A stretch of 42,577 nt of DNA from positions 1-42,577 of the forward strand of contig NZ_LR134431.1 in NCBI RefSeq assembly GCF_900637865.1. Reading direction: 5' to 3'. Numbering within the stretch: position 1 is the stretch's first letter; every line of letters starts with the position of its first letter. This DNA is from Legionella adelaidensis (GTDB taxonomy: Bacteria > Pseudomonadota > Gammaproteobacteria > Legionellales > Legionellaceae). A model generated the notes under the pieces. It ran no database searches and was not told the origin of the DNA. It saw only the letters and a list, made by a program, of their open reading frames with translations. A program made the translations under genes and the position numbers. Below, piece by piece: positions 1-9,818 of this stretch.

Positions 1-789
1 AAAAAAAACAAACCATAAAATACTTACTCCACAAAAACTAAATATCAAAAAAATAAAGTTCGCTTCACTTAAAAGCCACATAATATTCACGGAAAAATGG
101 GTGATATTTGTTCCTTGGTAATATATTTCTGCCAGATTCCCTGGAGCTTGCGCAATAAACCATAGAGTTATCCCCCGGGTTAAAAGATAAGTCACGACAG
201 AAAGAAAAAAAGGAAGTTTAATTTCATTTAATGATTTTAAGTGTAATAGTGGTATTAATAAGAGAATTAAAAAGGAACTTTCCCTGTTTAAAGTAGCTAA
301 AAAAACAAGAGGGATAAAAAGTTCCCATTGTTTACGCAGGCATAAAAGAAAGCCGGCAAAAATAAACACCATACTCGCTGTATCATACGTATAATAAAAA
401 GTCGCTTCCTTTCCTGCTGTATAGCGGTAATTAACCACTGTCATTAATGGAAGTAACAACATAAAAAGCCAGCTGAGTAACTGCGCGCTATTTTTGGGGA
501 AATATTCTTTTAACAAATAATATAAAGAGAAAAATAATAAGCTATCCCAAATGATTTCTAAAAGAAAAAACACTTCTTCCACTTCAAAAGGGAGCAATTT
601 TATTAAAAGCTGCCCCATGCCTGGAATCAGAATGCGCTGGGCAAAAGGAAGTCTGACGTTAAAGTCAATTACTTTATCAAGGGGAATTTCGACATAGATG
701 CCAGTGAGTTTAACATGTAAATAGGCATACCCTATTATAAGGGCGAAAGTCAGGAATCGTTTTTTATAGATAAAAAGAGTTTCTTGCAT
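1..789 (-). CDS. Polytopic inner-membrane protein, 3' end cut by window edge
   Basis: The minus frame opens with ATG at 787-789 and stays open for 263 codons to base 1, so the C-terminus lies outside the window. The translation is dominated by hydrophobic segments separated by short polar loops, typical of a protein with many membrane spans. A RESS-type motif (LNRESSFLILL, about two thirds along the visible part) and an early PFAQRILIPG segment loosely recall GT-C-like membrane glycosyltransferases and related surface-polymer proteins, which often carry N/TRE(T/S) before a hydrophobic helix. That resemblance is weak and is inference; no catalytic motif was recognised. It is downstream of mfd on the same strand, separated by 164 bases of palindromic repeats, so co-transcription is doubtful. 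Confidence 0.75.
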   Translation of the reverse strand, partial: MQETLFIYKKRFLTFALIIGYAYLHVKLTGIYVEIPLDKVIDFNVRLPFAQRILIPGMGQLLIKLLPFEVEEVFFLLEIIWDSLLFFSLYYLLKEYFPKNSAQLLSWLFMLLLPLMTVVNYRYTAGKEATFYYTYDTASMVFIFAGFLLCLRKQWELFIPLVFLATLNRESSFLILLLIPLLHLKSLNEIKLPFFLSVVTYLLTRGITLWFIAQAPGNLAEIYYQGTNITHFSVNIMWLLSEANFIFLIFSFCGVSILWFVFF

Positions 790-807
790 ATAAATTCCAT
801 ATCATAG

Positions 808-830
808 TGTAGGTTGGGAAGGCCCAACAA
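808..830. repeat. Palindromic repeat of the GTAGGTTGG family, short copy
   Basis: TGTAGGTTGGG is followed at once by a partial complement, CCCAAC, giving a small hairpin. The same TGTAGGTTGG start recurs at 863, 4528, 33805 and 36838, always outside genes. It lies between mfd and the membrane protein gene. Confidence 0.6.
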
Positions 831-862
831 TTCTCTATACCCATCCGTTGTTTTCTAGTATA

Positions 863-930
863 TGTAGGTTAGGCCGGCAGGCCTAACAATTTTATCACGA
901 TCGTTGTTAGGCCTTCTGCGCCAACCTACA
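863..930. repeat. Palindromic repeat of the GTAGGTTGG family, full copy
   Basis: The element starts with TGTAGGTT and ends with CAACCTACA, which are complementary. Inside are the perfect 11-base arms AGGCCTAACAA (879-889) and TTGTTAGGCCT (904-914) around a 14-base loop. It is a REP/MITE-like palindrome just past the mfd stop codon and could act as a terminator or mRNA-stabilising hairpin. Confidence 0.7.
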
Positions 931-953
931 TTTTTTCAAATGAATAGAGTAAA

Positions 954-3900
954 TCACATTTGGGATGCTGGTGCGAGTTTGCCTAGAAGACTATTAATTT
1001 CATGTATACGCTCAATGGTGTTTTCCTTTTCCAATGTAAAACGCAAACGACTGGGTCCATCTAATTGATAAGTTTTTGGCTGCACTTGAATCAGGGTTAT
1101 TAAAGCCTTCGCATTAATATTTGGATTCTCACCAAATTCTATTCTCCCTTGTTGCTGCGAAGCGTTAATGCGCAGTATTCCTAATTCTGCTGCAAAGAGT
1201 TTCATTTCAGTAATTAACAATAAATGTTTTACGGAAAGAGGTATTAAACCAAAACGATCAATCATTTCTACTTGCAATTCTCGTAATTCTTCTTTGTTTT
1301 TTGCATTGGCTATTCTCTTATACATAATTAAACGGGTATGGACATCACCAATATAATCTTCTGGGATAATCGCACTTATCCGTAAATCAATTTCTGGTCC
1401 TTGATATAGGGGCGCGGACATTTCGGGTGTTTTTCCCGCTTTCAAATCTGCCACTGCTTTGTCTAACATTTCCATATATAAGGTAAAACCAATAGCTTCA
1501 ATATTTCCGCTTTGATCTTCACCGAGGAGCTCCCCGGCACCGCGAATTTCCATGTCATGGGTGGCCAAAGTAAAACCTGCGCCTAAATCCTCCAAGGATA
1601 CAATGGCTTCCAGGCGTTTAACCGCATCTGCGCTTAAAAGCTTGTCATTCGGTGTTAAAAGATAAGCATACGCTTGGTGATGCGAGCGGCCTACTCGTCC
1701 TCGTAATTGATGCAATTGGGCAAGTCCAAACTTATCTGCTCTATCAATAATGATGGTGTTGGCGGTAGGAATATCGATCCCGGTTTCAATGATAGTTGTA
1801 CAAACAAGAACGTTAAATCGATGATGATAAAAATCAGACATAATATGTTCCAGTTCACGCTCTCGCATTTGCCCATGGGCACTTCTAACCTTTGATTCCG
1901 GAACTAAATTTTGAATGTCTTGCGCAACCCGCTCAATGGTTTGCACATTATTATGCAAGAAAAATACCTGGCCTCCACGAAGAGTTTCCCTAAGAATAGC
2001 TTCGCGTAAAACGGCATCATTTCTTTCTTGCCAGAAGGTTTTTATGGCTAATCGTTTAGCAGGGGGGGTAGCAATAAGTGAAATATCCCGAATACCCGCC
2101 ATAGCCATATTAAGGGTTCTTGGAATGGGGGTTGCAGTCATAGACAGGATGTCTACTTCAGTGCGCATGGCTTTAATATATTCCTTTTGTTTTACGCCAA
2201 ATCGATGTTCTTCATCAATAATTAATAATCCTAAATTATGAAAGGAGATATCTTTTTGAAAAAGCTTATGGGTTCCAATTACGATATCAATTTTGCCATT
2301 TTTTAAATCAGCAATAACTTTTTCTGATTCTTTCCCACTGCGAAACCGCGACAGTAATTCAATGTTTACAGGAAATTCGGCAAATCGATCACGGAATGTT
2401 TCGAAATGTTGCGTAGCTAATAAAGTCGTAGGAACTAATACACAAACCTGCCTGCCATTTTGTACCGCGAGAAAAGCTGCTCGCATAGCAACTTCCGTTT
2501 TGCCAAAGCCTACATCCCCACAAATAAGTCTATCCATGGGCCGTGGTGATTGCATATCTCTTATAATTTGTTGAATGGCTTGTTGCTGATCAACTGTTTC
2601 GGCAAAAGGAAAACCGCTGGCAAAACGTTGATAATCACTTTGGTCAAACTGATAGGTAAAGCCCGGCTTGGCTTCTCGTTTAGCGTATACATCAAGTAGC
2701 TCAATAGCTACATCATGAATTTTCTCCGCTGCTTTTTTCTTCTCTTTTTGCCACTGATCGGAACCTAAACGATGCAACGGGGCATGCTCGCTATCAGCGC
2801 CTGTGTAGCGACTAATATTATGTAATCCGGTTACTGGGACATAAATTTTATCCTCACCCGCGTATGCTAAAACCAGAAACTCATTGGCATTGTTTTGATC
2901 TTGAATAGTTTCTAAACCTAAATAGCGTCCCACGCCAAATTGTAAATGCACAACAGGCGCTCCAATACGAAGTTCTGCTAAATCACGAATAACTAAGTCA
3001 GGGTCTATAGTTTTTTGTGCAGTACGTCTCTGAGGGATTGCTTGCTCGCCAAAAAGTTGCCCCTCCACAATCAGGGAAATTTTTGCTTGGGGCAGATCGG
3101 TTCCTTGCATCAGGGAACCAATTATAATATTTAAGCTGGAACTGTCTTCAAGAAATACATGCCAACTGGGTTGAATTTTTGGAACCATATTACTTTGTCT
3201 TAGCAAATCGATAAGAACTTCACGCCGCCCCGCGCTTTCAACTACTAACAAGTAGCGTTTTGATGGATCACTCATGAATTTAGCTAAGTGCATTAAAGGT
3301 TCTTTAGACTGTCTTTCAATAGGAAATTCTTTTGCTTTTTCAGTGGCAAAATTGAGCGCGCCTTTTTTTTCTGAAGGAGTGTGGGATAAACGAATTTGCT
3401 GGTATTGATTAATAAAAGTTAACAAATCGGTAGGATTTAAAAAAACTTTTTGTGGAGCGAGAATAGGACGAGAAATATCAAAATTTCTTTGCTCAAAACG
3501 GCTATTTACTTCCAACCAAAATTGCTCTGCTCTCTCCTGAATTTCTCCTATCAGGCAAAGCGTCGCTTCTGGGGGAAGATAATTAAAAATAGTGGCTGTT
3601 TCATGAAAAAAGAGAGGTAAATAATATTCTATACCATTGGGAAAAGTTCCATTGCTCACATTTTCATAGATAGGGCATTGGCTTGGGTTCCCACTAAAAT
3701 TTTCTCTAAAGGTTTTTCTAAATTGAGAAATACTTTTCTCATTTAAGGGAAATTCACGTGCAGGGAGAACTTGAATTTCATCAATTTTCTCAATGGTTCG
3801 CTGACTTTCCGGATCAAATAACCGTAAGCTCTCTACCTCATCGTCAAATAATTCAATGCGAAAAGGTGCATTGCTACCCATAGGAAAAAGATCAATAATC

Positions 3901-4403
3901 GCTCCACGGATAGCAAATTCCCCATGTTCTAATACTTTATTAACACAATAATAACCTGATTCCTGCAACTGATGCCGAAAAGCTTCAATATTAATTGTTT
4001 GCCCTTTTTTTAATACCAATCCGTGCTGATTTAAAAAGGCGGGAGGAGGAAGGCGATGCATAAGTGTATTAGCTGCACTGATGACAATTGCATTGGTAGT
4101 TTGTTGCAATCGACTCAATGTGTAGAGGCGTTCTGAAACAATATCTTGATGAGGAGAAAATTGATCATAAGGTAATGTTTCCCAATCTGGAAACATTAGT
4201 ATTTCTTGCTTATTCTGGGGTAAAAAGAATTGCAATTCTGCCTGAAGCTGGGAAGCGGTTAAATTATCCGGCGCAACGACTAATTTCACTCCTGTTAGGG
4301 ATTGGCAATATTCTGCAAGAGCCAAAGGTAAGCTACTCCCGTAGAGTTGCCCCCAGTGTTGTTTTGAAGCTACTTTTTCGGGAAGGAGAACAAACTTATT
4401 CAT
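954..4403 (-). CDS. mfd: Transcription-repair coupling factor Mfd
   Basis: This 1149-residue protein has the length and order of Mfd, the ATP-driven translocase that removes RNA polymerase stalled at DNA lesions and recruits UvrA. The N-terminal third is the UvrB-homology region. Next comes an RNA-polymerase-interacting (CarD-like) module, with GAPVVHLQFGVGRYLGLE near residue 490. The RecG-like translocase core carries Walker A GDVGFGKT, the DEEH box (DEEHRFG) and the SMTATPIPRTL motif, followed by the arginine-finger region GRVGRSHHQAYAYLL. The C-terminal 150 residues match the autoinhibitory D7 domain. No frameshift is seen. The gene stands between intergenic palindromes and is probably transcribed on its own, although the rhomboid gene is on the same strand 190 bases upstream. 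Confidence 0.97.
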   Translation of the reverse strand: MNKFVLLPEKVASKQHWGQLYGSSLPLALAEYCQSLTGVKLVVAPDNLTASQLQAELQFFLPQNKQEILMFPDWETLPYDQFSPHQDIVSERLYTLSRLQQTTNAIVISAANTLMHRLPPPAFLNQHGLVLKKGQTINIEAFRHQLQESGYYCVNKVLEHGEFAIRGAIIDLFPMGSNAPFRIELFDDEVESLRLFDPESQRTIEKIDEIQVLPAREFPLNEKSISQFRKTFRENFSGNPSQCPIYENVSNGTFPNGIEYYLPLFFHETATIFNYLPPEATLCLIGEIQERAEQFWLEVNSRFEQRNFDISRPILAPQKVFLNPTDLLTFINQYQQIRLSHTPSEKKGALNFATEKAKEFPIERQSKEPLMHLAKFMSDPSKRYLLVVESAGRREVLIDLLRQSNMVPKIQPSWHVFLEDSSSLNIIIGSLMQGTDLPQAKISLIVEGQLFGEQAIPQRRTAQKTIDPDLVIRDLAELRIGAPVVHLQFGVGRYLGLETIQDQNNANEFLVLAYAGEDKIYVPVTGLHNISRYTGADSEHAPLHRLGSDQWQKEKKKAAEKIHDVAIELLDVYAKREAKPGFTYQFDQSDYQRFASGFPFAETVDQQQAIQQIIRDMQSPRPMDRLICGDVGFGKTEVAMRAAFLAVQNGRQVCVLVPTTLLATQHFETFRDRFAEFPVNIELLSRFRSGKESEKVIADLKNGKIDIVIGTHKLFQKDISFHNLGLLIIDEEHRFGVKQKEYIKAMRTEVDILSMTATPIPRTLNMAMAGIRDISLIATPPAKRLAIKTFWQERNDAVLREAILRETLRGGQVFFLHNNVQTIERVAQDIQNLVPESKVRSAHGQMRERELEHIMSDFYHHRFNVLVCTTIIETGIDIPTANTIIIDRADKFGLAQLHQLRGRVGRSHHQAYAYLLTPNDKLLSADAVKRLEAIVSLEDLGAGFTLATHDMEIRGAGELLGEDQSGNIEAIGFTLYMEMLDKAVADLKAGKTPEMSAPLYQGPEIDLRISAIIPEDYIGDVHTRLIMYKRIANAKNKEELRELQVEMIDRFGLIPLSVKHLLLITEMKLFAAELGILRINASQQQGRIEFGENPNINAKALITLIQVQPKTYQLDGPSRLRFTLEKENTIERIHEINSLLGKLAPASQM

Positions 4404-4528
4404 GGCTGTATGATTGGTAATTTTTTAGGGCGAAAGAGTATAAACCATACCGAATAAACTTCAAAATGCGTATAGTAGATAAAACCGTTACTGCGAGGTA
4501 TAGCAAAGAAAAGTTAGCCTTGATAAAT

Positions 4529-4553
4529 GTAGGTTGGTGCCAAAGGCCCAACC
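4529..4553. repeat. Palindromic repeat of the GTAGGTTGG family, partial copy
   Basis: TGTAGGTTGGTGCC is followed after three bases by GGCCCAACC. This makes a 9-bp stem with one bulged T (4532-4541 with 4545-4553). It is in the 190-base gap between the rhomboid gene and mfd, the only structured element I see there. Confidence 0.55.
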
Positions 4554-4593
4554 AACGATCTTGAGCGAAATGTTTGGGACTGTCGGCATCACC

Positions 4594-5193
4594 CTATATT
4601 AATTTTGAAAATTTCATGAAATAACTCTCAAAATAACTTGCAGTCACACCCGCAATAAGCCCAAATAAATGACCCTCCCAGGAAATTCCCTTTTCTCGGG
4701 GAAAAATCCCGAAGAATATTCCCGCAAAATAATATAAACAAATAATGCCTAAAATGATGGCGGTAAGGGTTCCTTGTTGATAAATATTAAAAACTAAAAA
4801 TCCCCAGTATCCGGTAATTACGGCACTTGCTCCAATATGTAATCCCGGTTTGGCAAAGCACCAGATTAAACAACCGCTCATCAAAGTAATCATTACTGTT
4901 ATTATCAAGAAAAACGATACCCCTCCTTGAAGCAGTAAAAAATTACTTAAGACTACCAACGGAATGGAATTAAAAAAAATATGATTGAAGTTCGCATGTA
5001 ATAGGGGGGCAAAAAGTATTCCAGGTAGACCCACGACACGGCGTGGTTGAATGCCAAAATATAGCAAGTTTTTATTAAAGATAGTTATAAAATAAATACC
5101 CCAAATCAAGGCAAGTATATTGAGTATAAAATGAAAGTTATAAGTGCTTTGTTTAATAATATAATCAATACTGCTGTTTAATTGTTCTAACAT
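4594..5193 (-). CDS. Rhomboid-family intramembrane serine protease
   Basis: The 199-residue protein has about six hydrophobic segments and the rhomboid signature set. These are HANFNHIFFN in the second segment (the H-x3-N oxyanion motif), GASAVITGYWG with the presumed nucleophile serine, and EGHLFGLIAG with the catalytic histidine. The glycine after GAS in the usual GASG motif is replaced by alanine, but the Ser-His dyad is kept, so activity is plausible. Rhomboids cleave transmembrane substrates within the bilayer; the substrate here is unknown. The start codon is one base from the stop of the M23 peptidase gene, so the two are almost certainly translated from one mRNA together with xseA. 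Confidence 0.88.
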   Translation of the reverse strand: MLEQLNSSIDYIIKQSTYNFHFILNILALIWGIYFITIFNKNLLYFGIQPRRVVGLPGILFAPLLHANFNHIFFNSIPLVVLSNFLLLQGGVSFFLIITVMITLMSGCLIWCFAKPGLHIGASAVITGYWGFLVFNIYQQGTLTAIILGIICLYYFAGIFFGIFPREKGISWEGHLFGLIAGVTASYFESYFMKFSKLI

Positions 5194-5194
5194 T

Positions 5195-6076
5195 TTATCC
5201 TGCGGTTGTAGGAATCTTCTCTTGTTTTTGTTTTGGGGGAGGTGCAGGAGGCACGTTGATAAACTGATAATTTACAAATAGGAGTGGATCAACCAAAGTT
5301 TTATTAATAATCATAGACCAATGTAAATGAGGGCCTGTAGCTCGTCCGGTCTTACCCACAGTTCCCACTATCTCCCCTTGTCTTATACTATCACCTTCTT
5401 TTACTTTAATTTCATGCAAGTGGCCATATAAAGAAAAAACGCCCATGCCATGGTCAATAATGACGGTATTTCCAGTATAAAAGTAATCAGCCGTGGCAAT
5501 GATCTGGCCATTATTTACAGCTTTTACCGGTGTACCTTCTGCTGCTGCAATGTCTAAACCTGAGTGAGGAGGTCTCGGTTCTTTGTTATAAACCCGGTTT
5601 AATCCAAAAAGACTGGTGACGGGACCTCTTAGGGGAGCTGCGAAAGCTTGCTGAAATGGATTGGTAGAGTTAAAAGTAGCATATATGGCATCCATCTTTT
5701 TTTCTTCTTGTGCGATGCGTTCCTTATCTTCAGCAAAGGGATTGACCTTACGCTCATCTTTAATAGTGATATTTTGTGTCTTATAAGTTTTAGGACTTAT
5801 ATAAAAAGGAAGATAGGCTGAATGTGGCTTATTAATAAATATATTTTGAATGGTCTCTTTGGTGTCTAGAGGGATACCTAAGACAAGCAACCATTGGTTG
5901 GGCTTTATACTTTCAACCACAGCAACCGGAATTTTATTATATAAACCGGTAGGTTTTTGGCGACTCTCAAAAGGGATAATAGTAATGCCACCATTTACCG
6001 GATGGCTTTCAGGTAAAATGTTGGCGTATGAATTACTTAATAAGAAACATAATAGTAATATTTTTTTTAGCATCAA
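5195..6076 (-). CDS. Secreted M23-family (LytM/peptidoglycan endopeptidase-type) metallopeptidase
   Basis: The 293-residue product starts with a signal peptide (hydrophobic core LLLCFLLSNSYA). An N-terminal beta-rich region is followed from about residue 150 by an M23 domain. All zinc ligands are visible: PHSGLD supplies the first His and the Asp, and GPHLHW supplies the H-x-H pair, with GHLH before them. M23 enzymes cut peptidoglycan cross-bridges or stem peptides in the periplasm. With its ligands intact it is more likely a hydrolase than an EnvC/NlpD-type activator, which lacks them; this is inference. It lies 16 bases after xseA and one base before the rhomboid gene, on the same strand. 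Confidence 0.9.
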   Translation of the reverse strand: MMLKKILLLCFLLSNSYANILPESHPVNGGITIIPFESRQKPTGLYNKIPVAVVESIKPNQWLLVLGIPLDTKETIQNIFINKPHSAYLPFYISPKTYKTQNITIKDERKVNPFAEDKERIAQEEKKMDAIYATFNSTNPFQQAFAAPLRGPVTSLFGLNRVYNKEPRPPHSGLDIAAAEGTPVKAVNNGQIIATADYFYTGNTVIIDHGMGVFSLYGHLHEIKVKEGDSIRQGEIVGTVGKTGRATGPHLHWSMIINKTLVDPLLFVNYQFINVPPAPPPKQKQEKIPTTAG

Positions 6077-6092
6077 GTATATTCCATATTAT

Positions 6093-7439
6093 TCAAGGGG
6101 ATCCTTTCCCAGTCACTTCCTTCACACCGGCAACAACGCTGCCGTTGGCTAATTGAATTTCTATAACATCATCCTTCTTTAAACACTTAACATCGCAAAT
6201 AATTTTCTCATCCTTGGTAACAATACTATAACCCCTCTCCAGTGTAGCCAAAGGACTCACTACATGCAAAGTTGCCATTTGTTTTGCCAGTTGCTCTGTA
6301 AGCATTTCTTTTTTATAAACAATAAGCTGGGATATTCTTTGTCGCAAATCACTGACTTTTCTCTTGGATTGTTGCACTAAAACGACGGGGTTTTTTAATA
6401 CCAGGCAAGATTGGGCTAAATGAATGCTTTGTCGCTTTGCTAATAATCCATTTTGCATAGCATTTACTAATCGATTTTTTAAAAAATCTAATGTTTGCCA
6501 GTGGCTCATAATTAATCGCCCTGGAGAGGATATTTTTTGGATTTTATGCTCAACTAATAAGCGTTTATAAGCTACCAAGCGGCTTAAGGTATCAGCTAGC
6601 TTAGCCTCCATTAATTGAAAATAGCGAATAATATCCTCTATATTAGGAGTTACTGCTTCAGCTGCGGCTGTTGGGGTGGCGGCTCTCAGGTCGGCCACGA
6701 AGTCGGCAATAGTAAAATCAGTTTCATGCCCCACACCAGAAACGATAGGAATGGCACTATTAAAAATAGTAAAAGCCAATTGCTCATCATTAAATGCCCA
6801 CAAATCTTCCATGCTTCCTCCACCACGGGCAAGTAGAAGCACATCGCAGTGCTTTTCTTTATTGGCAAGCAAAATAGCATCACTGAGTTGCTTGGCAGCG
6901 GACTTGCCTTGCACTTCACTAGGATAAATAACGACTTGGGCAACAGGAAAACGACGGGCTAAAGTGGTGAGAATATCGCGTAAAGCAGCTGCACTCTCCG
7001 AAGTAACCACCCCAATAGTGTAAGGAAAAGTAGGGAGTGGTCTTTTGCGTTCTGTTTCAAAAAGCCCCAAAGTGGCGAGTTTTTTCTTTAGCTGTTCAAA
7101 TTGCTGAAATAAATTTCCAGCCCCAGCTAACTTCAACTCATTGACAATTAATTGATAATCGCCGCGTGCTTCATAAAGACTTAGTATCCCTGTAGCTATC
7201 ACCTGTTGTCCATTTTCCCAGTTTTCCTGATTGCCTGGCCCATGACGATTACGGAAGTAAACGCAACGAACTTGCGCTTTGGAATCTTTTAAAGTGAAAT
7301 AAAAATGCCCCGAGGAAGGTTTGGCGAGATTAGAAATTTCCCCTTCTACACAAACTACACCCATCTCTAGTTCTAACCAATTTTTTATTTGGCGATTTAG
7401 TTGGGTGACAGTTAAGACAAGTGGTGTAGTAGTAATCAT
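6093..7439 (-). CDS. xseA: Exodeoxyribonuclease VII large subunit XseA
   Basis: With the start at ATG 7437-7439 the protein is 448 residues, close to the usual 450. A longer frame to 7484 exists but adds 15 residues not expected in the family. The N-terminal OB-fold is clear (LTVTQLNRQIKNWLE, VEGEISNLAKPSSGHFYFTL), then the nuclease core with IGVVTSESAAALRDI, ARGGGSMEDLWAFNDE and VSGVGHETDFTIADFVAD. A long helical region follows, then the C-terminal LERGYSIV segment. XseA forms the catalytic part of ExoVII, which degrades single-stranded DNA in both directions. The small subunit gene xseB is not in the window. Confidence 0.96.
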   Translation of the reverse strand: MITTTPLVLTVTQLNRQIKNWLELEMGVVCVEGEISNLAKPSSGHFYFTLKDSKAQVRCVYFRNRHGPGNQENWENGQQVIATGILSLYEARGDYQLIVNELKLAGAGNLFQQFEQLKKKLATLGLFETERKRPLPTFPYTIGVVTSESAAALRDILTTLARRFPVAQVVIYPSEVQGKSAAKQLSDAILLANKEKHCDVLLLARGGGSMEDLWAFNDEQLAFTIFNSAIPIVSGVGHETDFTIADFVADLRAATPTAAAEAVTPNIEDIIRYFQLMEAKLADTLSRLVAYKRLLVEHKIQKISSPGRLIMSHWQTLDFLKNRLVNAMQNGLLAKRQSIHLAQSCLVLKNPVVLVQQSKRKVSDLRQRISQLIVYKKEMLTEQLAKQMATLHVVSPLATLERGYSIVTKDEKIICDVKCLKKDDVIEIQLANGSVVAGVKEVTGKGSP

Positions 7440-7687
7440 GAGGGATGAAGTATGCAAAGAAAGCAATTCTAGCAAAAAAATCATTTTTACAGAAACGAAA
7501 CAATACTACTTGATTCATGTTGATGCGTTAGTTAGAAATGAATCTTAATTCTCTGCTTGGAGGTGAGAGGCTAGAATTTATAAAATATTTTAGGCAAAAT
7601 AGTCGGCAATGTTTCTAAAGCTGTACCTCAGAGACGTTGTCTATGGTTTTTTCACATTAATTTTTTAAGCTTGACAAGGGGATTTAT

Positions 7688-8392
7688 ATGAAGATGAAAC
7701 TGGTCGCTGCTGCTGCCATGGGATTGGCCATGACCACCTCAATCGCTGCTACCAATAATACACAATTAACCACTGAAATGGATAAATTGTCTTATAGCAT
7801 AGGTACAGATTTGGGCAAAAATTTTAAGCGTCAGGGAATTGATATTAACCCGGATATGATGGCTAAAGGCTTAAAAGATGGTATGAATGGAGGTACTCTT
7901 CTCTTAACTGATGATCAAATGAAGGAAGTACTTAATAAGTTCCAAAAAGATTTAATGGCGAAACGCACTGCAGAGTTTAATAAAAAAGCAGAACAAAATA
8001 AGACCAAAGGCGAAAGCTTTTTAAAAGAAAACAAACAGAAGCAAGGTGTGGTGACTTTACCTAGTGGTTTGCAATATAAAATTATTACTGCTGGCAATGG
8101 TGAAAAACCAAACAAAGAAGATACTGTAACGGTGGAATACACCGGTCGTTTAATCGATGGTGAAGTTTTTGATAGCACCGAAAGAACCGGGAAGCCTGCT
8201 ACTTTTAATCTGTCCCAAGTCATTCCTGGCTGGACTGAAGCGTTACAATTAATGCCTGCTGGTTCTACTTGGGAAATTTATGTCCCGGCTGATTTGGCTT
8301 ACGGCACCCGAAGTGTGGGGGGACCGATAGGACCAAATGAAACACTTATTTTTAATATTCATTTAATATCTGTAAAAAAAAATAATGCCTGA
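7688..8392 (+). CDS. mip: Macrophage infectivity potentiator Mip, FKBP-type peptidyl-prolyl isomerase
   Basis: The 234-residue protein has a signal peptide of about 20 residues (cleavage near SIA-AT). A helical dimerisation region follows with [20 protein letters not shown], then a long connecting helix around residues 75-115. The FKBP domain lies at about 125-232, with [33 protein letters not shown] and the final IFNIHLISV. Mip is a periplasmic/surface proline isomerase that promotes intracellular infection in Legionella. The match to remembered L. pneumophila Mip is very strong throughout and is the main taxonomic clue of the window. The gene is divergent from xseA and has its own terminator, so it is probably monocistronic. 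A GGGG-containing Shine-Dalgarno stretch lies just upstream of the ATG. Confidence 0.97.
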   Translation: MKMKLVAAAAMGLAMTTSIAATNNTQLTTEMDKLSYSIGTDLGKNFKRQGIDINPDMMAKGLKDGMNGGTLLLTDDQMKEVLNKFQKDLMAKRTAEFNKKAEQNKTKGESFLKENKQKQGVVTLPSGLQYKIITAGNGEKPNKEDTVTVEYTGRLIDGEVFDSTERTGKPATFNLSQVIPGWTEALQLMPAGSTWEIYVPADLAYGTRSVGGPIGPNETLIFNIHLISVKKNNA

Positions 8393-8405
8393 TTGATGTC
8401 TTCTC

Positions 8406-8439
8406 CTGGTTGCACTCCCAGTGGGTGCAACCAGTTTTT
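8406..8439 (+). terminator. Rho-independent terminator of mip
   Basis: CTGGTTGCA (8406-8414) pairs with TGCAACCAG (8426-8434), with a further CCCA/GGG inner pairing, and is followed by five T. It begins 14 bases after the mip stop codon. The stem shares the CTGGTTGC...GCAACCAG core with the repeats near 36730 and 39100. Confidence 0.85.
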
Positions 8440-8461
8440 CCAATTTTCTTCTGAGTAAACA

Positions 8462-9712
8462 ATGCATAAACGCCTGCTGATTGTATTTATATTAGGCTTT
8501 TCGTCAGGACTCCCATTTCCTCTTGTAACCAGTACGCTGCAAGCCTGGTTCTCAGAGGCCGGCATGTCAGTGATGGCTACGGGTATGCTGAGCTTAATAG
8601 GCTTGCCTTATATTTATCGCGTTGTCTGGGGACCATTACTCGATCGGTATTCTCTATTTTCCTTGGGAAAAAGAAGAAGTTGGATATTATCAATGCAAAT
8701 CCTTTTATTAATTGGATTTAATTTAATGGCGTGGTTTACACCGCAAGTATCATTACCTTTAATGTCCGGACTTGCATTTTTATTAGCCTGCCTGTCAGCC
8801 ACACAAGATATGGCAATTGAAGCACATCGTACTGAGTATTTACCTTCTAGCCAACAGGCGCTGGGAGCATCTTTTGCGGTCTTTGGTTATCGGTTGGCAC
8901 TGTTGTTATCAGGAGGTTTGGCATTAGTTATAGCACAGAATACCAGTTGGGAAGTGGCTTATCGATTGATGGGACTTTTAATGCTTATAGGTGTCTTTGC
9001 CACGTTTTATAGTCCTGAACCTTCAATCCAGGCTGAACAGCCCCAACCTTTACTTCATTCTTTTATTGCACCTATAAAAGAATTAATACAGCGCCCGGGC
9101 ATTTTTTCCCTGGTATGTTTTATTCTTTTATATAAATTAGGTGAAGCTTTTACTACAACCACCAGTGGAATCGTTATGCCTTTCTTAATTCAAGGTATAG
9201 GTTTTTCACTAGAAACTATTGGTTATGTTAATAAAATCATGGGCGTCATCGCGATTTTGCTAGGTGGTTTAATGGCAGGAATTGTGTTATTGCGCTACTC
9301 CATTGTGAATGTCTTATTAGTATTTGGATTATTACAAGCTGTTGCAAATATTCTTTTTGTCGCTCTCGCTATGGTTGGGAAAAACCTTACGTTATTTGCT
9401 ATCGCCGCGGTTGTTGATAATTTTGCTGCAGGTATGGGCTCCACGGCGATGGTAGCTTTATTCATGCGGATAGTGGACAAACGCTATACTGCCACTCAAT
9501 TTTCAATTTTAGCTGCTTTATCCGCAGTCCCCAGAGTATTTTCAGGACCTTTAGCAGCTTGGTTGCAGGCGAATATAGGTTGGGTGGGGTTATATAAATT
9601 ATCCGTAATACTGGCATTAGCATTTATACCGTTTTTGTATAAAATGCGGAAATTAATTCCTTCTCCTATAGAGTCTTCCCCATTCTTAGCCAGGCTTCGA
9701 AAGGCGGTGTAG
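8462..9712 (+). CDS. ampG: AmpG-type MFS muropeptide permease
   Basis: A 416-residue membrane protein with about twelve hydrophobic segments. It carries AmpG hallmarks: an N-terminal LGFSSGLPFPLVTSTLQAW, then GLPYIYRVVWGPLLDRY, and the conserved acidic segment ATQDMAIEAHRTEYL. AmpG imports anhydro-muropeptides from the periplasm into the cytoplasm for recycling. It has no signal peptide; the first helix serves as anchor. It starts 22 bases after the mip terminator. Its neighbours, the M23 peptidase on one side and later the MurG-like enzyme, also act on peptidoglycan. Paralogues exist in many Legionella genomes, so whether this is the main AmpG cannot be told. Confidence 0.85.
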   Translation: MHKRLLIVFILGFSSGLPFPLVTSTLQAWFSEAGMSVMATGMLSLIGLPYIYRVVWGPLLDRYSLFSLGKRRSWILSMQILLLIGFNLMAWFTPQVSLPLMSGLAFLLACLSATQDMAIEAHRTEYLPSSQQALGASFAVFGYRLALLLSGGLALVIAQNTSWEVAYRLMGLLMLIGVFATFYSPEPSIQAEQPQPLLHSFIAPIKELIQRPGIFSLVCFILLYKLGEAFTTTTSGIVMPFLIQGIGFSLETIGYVNKIMGVIAILLGGLMAGIVLLRYSIVNVLLVFGLLQAVANILFVALAMVGKNLTLFAIAAVVDNFAAGMGSTAMVALFMRIVDKRYTATQFSILAALSAVPRVFSGPLAAWLQANIGWVGLYKLSVILALAFIPFLYKMRKLIPSPIESSPFLARLRKAV

Positions 9713-9818
9713 TGAGGGATCAGTAGATGCCGTGTCTACGGCACGCATCCGCTTTCTATTCTTCAACTATACTTAGTAAAAGAAAAAAATTTTCAATATT
9801 TTTTCAAACGGAAGGCGA

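Noticed and set aside
9728-9743. TGCCGT-GTCT-ACGGCA hairpin after ampG as terminator
   Set aside because: The stem is perfect but short, and no T-run follows, so a terminator cannot be claimed.
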